Part shown: positions 1-5,498 of the stretch, one piece after another | Numbering within the stretch: position 1 is the first letter of the stretch | Layout: each line of letters starts with the position of its first letter | Assembly: GCA_016302725.1 (NCBI GenBank) | Contig: JAEDNB010000142.1 | Span: 1 to 5,526 of the forward strand | Source of the DNA: Lentisphaeria bacterium | Lineage (GTDB): Bacteria; Verrucomicrobiota; Lentisphaeria; Oligosphaerales; Oligosphaeraceae | Length of the DNA: 5,526 nucleotides | Reading direction: 5' to 3' | Position numbers and translations under genes: made by a program | The notes under the pieces: generated by a model | What the model saw: the letters and a program-made list of their open reading frames with translations, nothing else | Database searches by the model: none | What the model was told of the DNA's origin: nothing

Positions 1-626
1 CCGCCTACTCCTACATGGCCCTGGTCCCCATCATCTTCCCCCCCATCATCAAGGCTTTCACCACCAAGAAGGAACGGATGATCCGGATGAGCCAGCTGCG
101 CACCGTCACCAAGCTGGAGAAGGTCATCTTCCCCATCGTCATCACCCTGCTGTGCTGCTTCCTCCTGCCTGACGCCGCCCCCCTCATCTCCATGCTGATG
201 CTGGGCAACCTGCTGAAGGAATCCATGTGCACCGACCGCCTCAGCGACACCGCCCAGAACGCCCTCTGCAACATCGTGACCCTGGTCCTGGGCCTCACCG
301 TGGGCAGCAAGCTCTCCGCCGACAAGTTCCTCAACCTGGAGACCCTGGGCATCCTCCTGCTGGGACTCTTTGCCTTCTCCATCGGGACCACGGGCGGCCT
401 CCTCCTGGGCAAGCTCATGAGCAGGCTCTCCGGCGGAAAGATCAATCCCATGATTGGCGCCGCCGGGGTCTCCGCCGTGCCCATGGCCGCCCGCGTGGTG
501 AACAAGGTCGGCCTGGAGGATGACAAGCAGAACTTCCTCCTCATGCACGCCATGGGCCCCAACGTCTCCGGTGTCATCGGCTCCGCCGTGGCCGCCGGCG
601 TGCTGCTCCAGGCACTGGGCAAATAG
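1..626 (+). CDS. oadB: Na+-translocating carboxylic-acid decarboxylase beta subunit, C-terminal part (5' truncated)
   Basis: This is the membrane subunit of a biotin-dependent decarboxylase pump. It decarboxylates carboxybiotin and uses the energy to export Na+ across the cytoplasmic membrane. The reading frame is open from base 3 and enters from outside the window; the family is usually about 370-430 aa, and 207 codons are present, so roughly the N-terminal half is missing. Hydrophobic segments are visible, for example at about 121-175, 180-215, 260-305, 345-420 and 570-615. The decisive motif is at 444-494: N, G, S and R with offsets 0, 4, 9 and 16, the same spacing as N373, G377, S382 and R389 reported as functionally important in Klebsiella OadB. 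The extreme C-terminus (HAMGPNVSGVIGSAVAAGVL) is also typical. The beta subunits of oxaloacetate, methylmalonyl-CoA and glutaconyl-CoA decarboxylases cannot be told apart from this fragment, so the symbol stands for the family. The alpha and biotin-carrier subunits would be expected upstream. Confidence 0.93.
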   Translation, partial: AYSYMALVPIIFPPIIKAFTTKKERMIRMSQLRTVTKLEKVIFPIVITLLCCFLLPDAAPLISMLMLGNLLKESMCTDRLSDTAQNALCNIVTLVLGLTVGSKLSADKFLNLETLGILLLGLFAFSIGTTGGLLLGKLMSRLSGGKINPMIGAAGVSAVPMAARVVNKVGLEDDKQNFLLMHAMGPNVSGVIGSAVAAGVLLQALGK

Positions 627-634
627 ACTGCCCC

Positions 635-673
635 GGCGGGAAGGCCCCCAGGCTCTCCCCGGGCCTCCCCGCC
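635..673 (+). terminator. Imperfect GC-rich hairpin after oadB, possible terminator
   Basis: Arms 635-647 and 661-673 pair over 13 positions with one A/C mismatch, around a 13-base loop, starting 9 bases after the oadB stop. Only a short T3 follows (685-687), so it lacks a good U-tract. It may be a weak or factor-dependent terminator, or an RNA 3'-end stabiliser. It lies inside the 88-base gap before serA, so partial read-through into serA is possible. Confidence 0.42.
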
Positions 674-701
674 GCCCATCCCCCTTTCCCCCCCTCCCCA
701 C

Positions 702-705
702 GGAG
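702..705 (+). promoter_or_regulatory. Ribosome binding site of serA
   Basis: GGAG lies 9 bases before the ATG at 715 and fixes that start. The frame is open further upstream (to 520), but that stretch overlaps oadB and does not resemble the enzyme. Confidence 0.75.
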
Positions 706-714
706 AATCCAAGA

Positions 715-2283
715 ATGAAGAAGGTACTCATTCCCACCAAACTTGACAAGGTGGCAGCCAACTACCTCACGGAAAAGGGCTACGCCGTTGTCCAGGACAG
801 CGAGACCGACCTCATGGCCCTCTGCCAGGCCAATCCCGACGCCGAGGCCCTCATTGTCCGCAGCGAGAAAATCACCCCCGAAATCATCGACCTCCTTCCC
901 CAGCTGAAGGCCGTGGTCCGCGCCGGCGCCGGATACAACACCATCGACATCAAGTACGCCCGCCGCCGGGGCATCGATGTCATGAACACCCCCGGCGCCA
1001 ACGCCAACGCCGTGGCCGAAGAGGTCTTCGCCATGATGCTGGCCGCCTCCCGCCACCTGGTGGAAGCGGACGTGGACACCCGGGCGGGCGGCTGGAACAA
1101 GAAGAAGTTCATGGGCCATGAAATCACCGGCAAGACCCTGGGCATCGTCGGCCTGGGCAACATCGGGCAGCTGGTGGCCCGCCATGCCCAGGGCTTCGAC
1201 ATGGAGCTGCTGGCCTATGACCCCATCGTCTCCAAGACCCGCGCCGAAGAATTGAGTGTGAGCCTGGTCAGCATGGAGGAGCTCTTCTCCCGCTCCGACT
1301 ACATCACCCTCCACATCCCCGAGAACAACGAGACCCGGGGCCTCATCAACGCCAGCCTCCTTAAACTGGCAAGGAAGGGCATGGTCCTGGTCAACTGCGC
1401 CCGCGCCGGCATCGTGGTGGAGGAAGACCTCCGGGCCGCCAAGGCGGAAAACGGGCTGGTCTACTGCAACGACGTCTACCCCGCCGACGTGCCCGGCCCC
1501 AAGAGCATTGCCGACGTGGCCAAGATCATGGTGCCCCACCTGGGCGCCAATACCACCGAGGCCAATTTCACCGCCGCACGCCGCGCCGGGGAGGAACTGG
1601 TGGAATATTTCGAGCAGGGCATCACCCGCTACGTGGTGAACAAGGACCTGCCCGACGGGCTGGACCCCATCTACCAGCACCTGGCCTACCGCCTGGCCAC
1701 CATCGCCCGCGCCATGGTGGGCACCAAGGACCCCGTCTCCGCCATCCGCTGCAGCTACTACGGAAGCCTCAAGCCCTTCGCCAAGTGGTTCACCGCCCCC
1801 ATCACCGCCGCCCTCTCCGAAAACCTGGGTGACGCCCAGCAGTCCCCGGAGGAGGCCAACGCCGCCCTCAAGGCCAGCGGCGTGCTCCTGGACGTGAGGG
1901 ACGCCGACGACCGGAAGCACTACGGCAACTCCATGACCATTGACGTGGAGACCTCCAGCGGAAAAGCCTCCCTGCGGGGCACCGTGGCCGAGCACAAGCT
2001 CATCATCTCCCGGATCAATTCCTTCGAGAACATCTACATGCTTCCCGTGGGCAATCTCCTGGTGGTGGAGTATATGGACCGCCCCGGCGTGCTGGCCAAG
2101 ATCACCACCTGCTGCGGCGACGCCCAGATCAACATCGAGGACATCCATGCGCCCCATGACGTCACCGGCAAGCGTTCCCTGGCCATCCTCTACACCGACA
2201 AGCAGGTTCCACAGAACCTGGTGGAGAAATTGAAGCAGGACGTGGACGCCTCCCTGGCGCTCTCCCTCTCCCTGCCCAACTGA
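715..2283 (+). CDS. serA: D-3-phosphoglycerate dehydrogenase, long ACT-domain form
   Basis: This cytosolic enzyme oxidises 3-phosphoglycerate to 3-phosphohydroxypyruvate with NAD+, the first step of serine synthesis. The product is 522 aa, the size of long-form enzymes. An N-terminal substrate-binding half (residues 1-100, with RAGAGYNTID near 69-78) is followed by the Rossmann domain with GLGNIG at 146-151. An Asp at 169, at the end of the next strand, fits NAD(H) preference. The catalytic Arg is R230 in NCARAG and the catalytic His is H275 in PHLGANT. Residues of about 300-448 form an intervening domain, and about 449-520 form an ACT domain (VEYMDRPGVLAKITT, QINIEDIH), the usual seat of serine feedback. 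Oddity: where most relatives have D-V-F-x-x-E-P with the catalytic Glu, this protein has D-V-Y-P-A-D-V-P, with Asp at 258. The start is chosen from GGAG at 702-705 and the family-like beginning MKKVLIPTKL. Phosphoserine aminotransferase is not adjacent, so the gene is probably transcribed alone. Confidence 0.95.
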   Translation: MKKVLIPTKLDKVAANYLTEKGYAVVQDSETDLMALCQANPDAEALIVRSEKITPEIIDLLPQLKAVVRAGAGYNTIDIKYARRRGIDVMNTPGANANAVAEEVFAMMLAASRHLVEADVDTRAGGWNKKKFMGHEITGKTLGIVGLGNIGQLVARHAQGFDMELLAYDPIVSKTRAEELSVSLVSMEELFSRSDYITLHIPENNETRGLINASLLKLARKGMVLVNCARAGIVVEEDLRAAKAENGLVYCNDVYPADVPGPKSIADVAKIMVPHLGANTTEANFTAARRAGEELVEYFEQGITRYVVNKDLPDGLDPIYQHLAYRLATIARAMVGTKDPVSAIRCSYYGSLKPFAKWFTAPITAALSENLGDAQQSPEEANAALKASGVLLDVRDADDRKHYGNSMTIDVETSSGKASLRGTVAEHKLIISRINSFENIYMLPVGNLLVVEYMDRPGVLAKITTCCGDAQINIEDIHAPHDVTGKRSLAILYTDKQVPQNLVEKLKQDVDASLALSLSLPN

Positions 2284-2296
2284 TTCCGCCCCTCCC

Positions 2297-2336
2297 TGCC
2301 GCCCCGTCCAGGCGCCTTGCCGGACGGGGCGTTGCA
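2297..2336 (+). terminator. Strong hairpin after serA, probable terminator
   Basis: A perfect 9-bp stem (2301-2309 with 2322-2330) continues inward, after one bulged A at 2310, with 3 more pairs (2311-2313 with 2319-2321) around a 5-base loop. The base can extend with 2297-2299 against 2334-2336. It starts 13 bases after the serA stop. No T-run follows directly; the nearest is T6 at 2358-2363, so it may be factor-assisted or an mRNA 3'-end structure. Confidence 0.62.
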
Positions 2337-2360
2337 AGAACGGCAAAAACCGCCGCCTTT

Positions 2361-2389
2361 TTTCCACAAAGGCATTGAGTGGTTATATT
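2361..2389 (+). promoter_or_regulatory. Probable promoter of the HU gene
   Basis: TTTCCA at 2361-2366 (4 of 6 to TTGACA) and TATATT at 2384-2389 (a good -10) are separated by 17 bases, inside the only AT-richer patch of the 239-base gap 2284-2522. A start near 2396 would give a leader of about 125 bases. The octamer TATATTTG here recurs exactly in the probable promoter of the HD gene at 4830-4837. The rest of the gap holds the serA hairpin, a leader hairpin, a pyrimidine tract and the ribosome site. Confidence 0.5.
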
Positions 2390-2412
2390 TGCCTCCATTC
2401 CCCTTCCTGCGT

Positions 2413-2436
2413 CCGGCGCCCCCTTGCGCCGGCAAG
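2413..2436 (+). other. Leader hairpin upstream of HU, with an alternative fold
   Basis: A perfect 7-bp stem (2413-2419 with 2426-2432) has a 6-base loop. A competing 5-bp stem (2423-2427 with 2432-2436) overlaps its right arm, so the two exclude each other. It lies within the inferred HU mRNA leader, about 90 bases before the start codon. Such stems arise easily in GC-rich DNA, so a regulatory role is only a possibility. Confidence 0.28.
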
Positions 2437-2506
2437 CCGCTTCCCTACCTAGAAACGAGGCCAGTCAGGAGCCCCTCCCCCTCCCCCCTGGCCTGCCTAT
2501 CCTCCC

Positions 2507-2518
2507 AAGGAGATATAC
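2507..2518 (+). promoter_or_regulatory. Strong ribosome binding site of the HU gene
   Basis: AAGGAG at 2507-2512 lies 10 bases before the ATG at 2523 and is the best Shine-Dalgarno match in the window, which fits an abundant nucleoid protein. It decides the start against the open frame further upstream (2379) and the internal ATG at 2547. The run AAGGAGATATACA equals the well-known phage T7 gene 10 leader; see findings. Confidence 0.85.
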
Positions 2519-2522
2519 AACG

Positions 2523-2849
2523 ATGAGCGTTACCACAGACAAGACCATGACCAAGCGCATGATCGCGAACGAAGTTGCACGGCGCGTGGGCATCACCCAG
2601 AGCGCGGCCTTCGAGGCCGTGAAGGCCATGCTGGGCACCATCTCCGACACCCTGGCCGCCGGCGGGCACATTGAACTGCGCGGATTCGGCATCTTCGAGG
2701 TGGTCACCCGTTGCCAGCGCGTGGGCCGCAACCCCAACAACCCCACCGTCTCCGTGAAGATTCCCGCCCAGAAGGTGGTCAAGTTCCGGGCCGGCGCGGA
2801 ACTGGAGGAGAAGGTGGCCAAACTCAAACTGGAGGACAGCGAGGAATAG
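2523..2849 (+). CDS. HU/IHF-family DNA-binding protein
   Basis: This is a small nucleoid-associated protein that binds and bends DNA as a dimer. The product is 108 aa, a little longer than the usual 90-100. Residues 9-48 (MTKRMIANEVARRVGITQSA onward) form the helical dimerisation part. ELRGFGIFEV at 51-60 is the family's beta-sheet signature. GRNP at 68-71 sits at the tip of the DNA-binding arm, with P71 as the residue expected to intercalate in the minor groove, and KIPAQKVVKFRAGAELEEKV returns to the last strand and helix. Extras over a minimal HU are an 8-residue N-terminal extension before M9 and a short acidic tail (LEDSEE). HU homodimer subunit, IHF subunit and a more specialised paralogue cannot be separated from sequence alone. 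It has its own probable promoter, a strong ribosome site and a strong terminator, so it is likely monocistronic. Confidence 0.93.
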   Translation: MSVTTDKTMTKRMIANEVARRVGITQSAAFEAVKAMLGTISDTLAAGGHIELRGFGIFEVVTRCQRVGRNPNNPTVSVKIPAQKVVKFRAGAELEEKVAKLKLEDSEE

Positions 2850-2875
2850 CCCTCGCTTCCACATCCTCTCCCTTG

Positions 2876-2919
2876 CGGCCCCGCTTCTCCTCCCCCCGGA
2901 AGCGGGGCCGTCGCTTTTT
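2876..2919 (+). terminator. Intrinsic terminator of the HU gene
   Basis: A perfect 12-bp GC-rich stem (2876-2887 with 2899-2910) has an 11-base loop and is followed 4 bases later by T5 at 2915-2919. It starts 26 bases after the HU stop. This is the clearest terminator in the window. Confidence 0.88.
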
Positions 2920-2933
2920 CCCCTCCTTCCCCC

Positions 2934-2937
2934 AAGG
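2934..2937 (+). promoter_or_regulatory. Weak ribosome binding site of the asparagine-synthetase-like gene
   Basis: AAGG lies 9 bases before the ATG at 2947, in an otherwise C-rich stretch. The start is supported mainly by the Cys that directly follows Met, as the N-terminal-nucleophile mechanism of the family requires. Confidence 0.5.
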
Positions 2938-2946
2938 CTTCCCCCC

Positions 2947-4761
2947 ATGTGCGCTTTCTTCGGCTTCTTCTCCCTCTCCCCGCTCCCGGACAAGGCGGAA
3001 CTCCCCGACTCCATCCCCTCCAGCGCCTCCCTTATCTGCCAACGGGGAATCGCCTACTCCCAGGACCTAAAGGCCTCCTACGCAGCCCACGGCGACCGCC
3101 AACTCCTGGCCTGCACGGAACCCTACGCCACCTGGAAATGGAACCTGGAAGCCCCCTCCCCAGGAAGGGAAGACACCCCGGCGGAGAAAATCCTCCTCCG
3201 CTGGGAACGATCCGGGCAACTGGCCTCCGTGATGAACGCCATGAACGGCCCCTTCCTGGTGGCATGCCGGGACCCCGACGCCGCCGCCATCCATTTCCTC
3301 CGGGACCCCCTGGGGCAAAAGGACCTCTTCCTCGCCCCCGCAAAGGACGGGGTCTACTTCTCCGACCGGCTGGACACCCTGGCACGGCTCCCCGGCCTCA
3401 ACCACGCCCACTCCCCCCAGGCAGTGGCGGACTTCCTCTCCCTGGGATACATCCCCGCCCCACGCACCATCTACGAAAACATCCTGAAAGTCCCCGGCGG
3501 CTTCCAGGCGACCTTCTCCCGGGACGGCAAATGCTCCCTCTCCCCCTATTGGCACCCCAAGTTCGCCCCCGCCCCCGGCCCCCATCAATGGCTGGAGGCG
3601 CGAAAGGCAACGGAGGAACTCCTCCTCCACGCCATCTCCCGGCGCACCGAAGGCCTGGACCGGCTGGGATTCATGCTCTCCGGCGGCATCGACTCCGGAA
3701 CCCTCCTGGGAATGACCCGAAGACTCCTGCCGGATATGCCCTGCCAGGCCTATACCGTCGCCTTCTCGGAAGACGCCTATGACGAAAGTTCCCTGGCCGC
3801 CCTGGCCGCCCAGCGGCAGGGAATCCCCCTCAAGGTCATCCGCGCCACTCCCGGGGACTTCTCCCGGCTCCCCAGCCTCCTCGCCGTCGCCGGAGAACCC
3901 TTTGCCGACTCCTCCCTCCTGGCCTGCGGACTCTGCATGGAGGCCGCCAACGGCGAAACCCTGATGACGGGAGACGGGGGGGATGAGCTCTTCGGAGGAT
4001 ACCGACGCTACCAGGCCATGATCCACAGGCACCGAATCCCACGCCCCCTGGACCCCCTCGCCAGGCTCGCCGCCCGGGCCGCCGTCGCCCTCCTCCCCTC
4101 CCCCAAGGACAACCGCTCCCGCCTGGCCAACCTGGTCCGGGGACTGGGAACCTTCGCCAAACGCCCCCTGGAGGCCTACGCCGCCTTCCAGCAGGTGGCC
4201 TCCCCCGCCCTGCGGGACGCCCTCCTCGCCTCCCCACAACACCCCTCCTTCCTGGAGTCCTGGAAGGAGGAACTGACCCAGGAACGCAAACTCCATCCCC
4301 CCCTCCCCTATAATCTCCTGGACCTCCTCCACTACCTGCCCGACGATGGATGCCGAAAGCAAACCATCGCCGCCATCGCCACGAATACCAGCCTCGTCTC
4401 CCCCATCATGGACCGGGAAATCCTGGATTTCATCCAACGCCTGCCCATCGATTTCCGCGTCACCACCAGGGAAACCAAACGACTCCTCCGCAGCCTCTCC
4501 CAGGAATTCCTCCCCCAGCAGGCCACCTCCCTGCCCAAACGGGGATTCGGCGTCCCCATCTCCTCCTGGTTCCGGGGTCCCCTGGCCAACACCGCACGGG
4601 ACATGGCGCGCTCCCTCCCGCAATGGGACGCCAAACACCTCCTCAACCCCCAAAAGGTCCTCGCCGTCACCGAGGAACACATCCAGGGAAAGGCAGACCA
4701 CGGCCCCCTCCTCTGGGCACTCTTCTGCCTCCGGCATTGGGAGGAAAACACACCACGGTAA
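2947..4761 (+). CDS. Divergent asparagine synthetase (glutamine-hydrolysing) family protein
   Basis: The family (AsnB, class II amidotransferase) releases ammonia from glutamine in an N-terminal domain and uses it on an acyl-adenylate made by a C-terminal ATP-pyrophosphatase domain. The product is 604 aa. C2 is the expected nucleophile, and traces of the glutaminase fold remain (QRG 32-34, DTPAE 76-80, NGPFLVA 100-106, RDPLG 119-123). The NGEIYN and RRL segments are not recognisable; at best NLE at 66-68 is a remnant. The synthetase domain is clear: P-loop SGGIDSG 245-251, YDESS 278-282, GEPFADSS 316-323, GDGGDELFGGYRRY 342-355, K511 and KRGFGVPISSWFRG 531-544. In the usual K-V-D-R-x-S-M ... 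L-E-V-R-x-P-F-L-D block it instead reads KQTIAAIATNTSLVSPIMD (471-489), so the normally conserved E and R are absent. It may use free ammonia, another acceptor, or be impaired. No terminator or partner gene is evident. AsnB-family membership is firm; the substrate is unknown. Confidence 0.88.
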   Translation: MCAFFGFFSLSPLPDKAELPDSIPSSASLICQRGIAYSQDLKASYAAHGDRQLLACTEPYATWKWNLEAPSPGREDTPAEKILLRWERSGQLASVMNAMNGPFLVACRDPDAAAIHFLRDPLGQKDLFLAPAKDGVYFSDRLDTLARLPGLNHAHSPQAVADFLSLGYIPAPRTIYENILKVPGGFQATFSRDGKCSLSPYWHPKFAPAPGPHQWLEARKATEELLLHAISRRTEGLDRLGFMLSGGIDSGTLLGMTRRLLPDMPCQAYTVAFSEDAYDESSLAALAAQRQGIPLKVIRATPGDFSRLPSLLAVAGEPFADSSLLACGLCMEAANGETLMTGDGGDELFGGYRRYQAMIHRHRIPRPLDPLARLAARAAVALLPSPKDNRSRLANLVRGLGTFAKRPLEAYAAFQQVASPALRDALLASPQHPSFLESWKEELTQERKLHPPLPYNLLDLLHYLPDDGCRKQTIAAIATNTSLVSPIMDREILDFIQRLPIDFRVTTRETKRLLRSLSQEFLPQQATSLPKRGFGVPISSWFRGPLANTARDMARSLPQWDAKHLLNPQKVLAVTEEHIQGKADHGPLLWALFCLRHWEENTPR

Positions 4762-4793
4762 CCATCCCCCCAAAAAAGAAAAACACAACCTCT

Positions 4794-4893
4794 CCAGTGG
4801 ACATTATTGGCGGCCTTCCCGGCAGGAAGTATATTTGGAAAGTCGCCAAAAAGAAAACTGAAACAGGGTTTCTTTTCTGGCGAGTTCCACTGG
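4794..4893 (+). repeat. Nested inverted repeats in the gap before the HD gene
   Basis: Outer arms 4794-4801 and 4886-4893 are perfect 8-bp inverted repeats. They enclose a 5-bp hairpin (4815-4829) and a long stem: 4843-4857 pairs with 4869-4883 except for a bulged A at 4854 and a bulged C at 4877. That stem is capped by a 3-bp ctg/cag helix with loop AAA. A transcript through the whole gap could fold as a three-way junction. From the inferred start near 4842, only the long stem would be in the HD mRNA. It has no T-tract after it, so it does not look like a terminator of the preceding gene, for which I see none in 4762-4919. Confidence 0.5.
4807..4835 (+). promoter_or_regulatory. Probable promoter of the HD-domain gene
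   Basis: TTGGCG at 4807-4812 (4 of 6 to TTGACA) and TATATT at 4830-4835 are spaced by exactly 17 bases in an AT-richer gap. A start near 4842 would place the hairpin 4843-4883 at the very 5' end of the mRNA. A small 5-bp hairpin (4815-4819 with 4825-4829) lies in the spacer. The octamer TATATTTG is shared with the HU promoter. Confidence 0.52.
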
Positions 4894-4909
4894 TCTGATT
4901 GCATAGGGC

Positions 4910-4913
4910 AGGA
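4910..4913 (+). promoter_or_regulatory. Ribosome binding site of the HD-domain gene
   Basis: AGGA with a purine-rich follow-on lies 6 bases before the ATG at 4920. It favours that start over the in-frame TTG at 4899, which would add seven residues (MHRAGKE) unlike the family's beginning and lacks a good site of its own. Confidence 0.7.
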
Positions 4914-4919
4914 AAAGAG

Positions 4920-5498
4920 ATGACAAACATAGAAAGGCAGTCGGCGCTGTCGTTGCTGCGGAAATACAACCAGGACTCCTTTCACCTCCGGCATGCCTAC
5001 ACGGTGGAGGCGGTGATGCGCCACTTTGCCCGCAGCCTTGGCTTTGGGGAGGAGGAGGAGTTCTGGGGGATTGTGGGGCTCCTCCATGACGTGGACTTTG
5101 AGAAATATCCCCAGGAGCATTGCCGGAAGGCCCCGGAACTGCTGGCGGAGATCGGGGCTCCCCCCTCGCTGGTGCATGCCGTCTGTTCCCACGGCTGGAA
5201 TCTCACGGTGGATGTGAAGCCGGAGCATGCCATGGAGAAGGTGCTTTATGCCGTCGACGAGTTGACGGGGCTGATTTGGGCTTGCGCCCTGGTGCTGCCC
5301 TCCCGAAGCGTGAAGGAGCTCCAGGTGAAATCCATCCGCAAAAAATTCCGCAACGAGAAGTTTGCGGCGGGCTGCTCCCGCCCGGTCATCGAGGCGGGGG
5401 CGCAGTTGCTGGGGTGGTCCCTGGATGAACTGCTGGAGAGGACCCTTGTGGCCATGCAAGAGACCTCCGACGAAGTCGAGGCCCTTTCCAGGGAGTGA
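4920..5498 (+). CDS. HD-domain phosphohydrolase of unknown substrate
   Basis: HD-superfamily proteins are metal-dependent phosphohydrolases, many acting on nucleotides. The product is 192 aa. The metal-site pattern is complete: H25 in the first helix, H56-D57 in GLLHDVDFEKYP, H91 in VCSHGW, and D113 in LYAVDELTGLI. The overall style (LLRKYNQDSFHLRHAYTVEA near 13-32, KPEHAMEKVLYAVDELTGLI near 100-119, VKSIRKKFRNEKFAAG near 136-151) is that of a widespread single-domain bacterial family annotated only as HD hydrolase, common in anaerobes. No signal peptide or membrane segment is seen, so it should be cytosolic. It has its own probable promoter and ribosome site. Its coding strand is G-rich and it uses TTT for Phe and G-ending codons, unlike the C-rich upstream genes. 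The substrate is not known. The 28 bases after it contain nothing I can identify. Confidence 0.9.
   Translation: MTNIERQSALSLLRKYNQDSFHLRHAYTVEAVMRHFARSLGFGEEEEFWGIVGLLHDVDFEKYPQEHCRKAPELLAEIGAPPSLVHAVCSHGWNLTVDVKPEHAMEKVLYAVDELTGLIWACALVLPSRSVKELQVKSIRKKFRNEKFAAGCSRPVIEAGAQLLGWSLDELLERTLVAMQETSDEVEALSRE

Noticed and set aside
520..714. Upstream extension of the serA frame to 520
   Set aside because: It overlaps the conserved C-terminus of oadB, is Pro/Ser-rich and unlike the enzyme family; the ATG at 715 has a good ribosome site and a family-like N-terminus.
2341..2363. Second terminator candidate: 4-bp stem (2341-2344 with 2352-2355) before T6
   Set aside because: The stem is too short and is separated by two bases from the T-run; the T6 is better read as part of the AT-rich promoter patch, though it might assist the upstream hairpin.
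574..2367. Long open frame (597 codons) on the - strand opposite serA
   Set aside because: It is a mirror of GC-biased codons in serA: the product is rich in Gly, Val and His repeats with no recognisable domain, and the + strand protein is unmistakable.
2379..2522. Upstream extension of the HU frame to the ATG at 2379
   Set aside because: It would start inside the probable promoter and add a Pro-rich stretch foreign to HU; the strong ribosome site at 2507 points to 2523.
3067..4788. Long open frame (573 codons) on the - strand opposite the asparagine-synthetase-like gene
   Set aside because: It is Gly/Glu/Val-rich low-complexity sequence with no family features, explained by third-position GC bias of the + strand gene.
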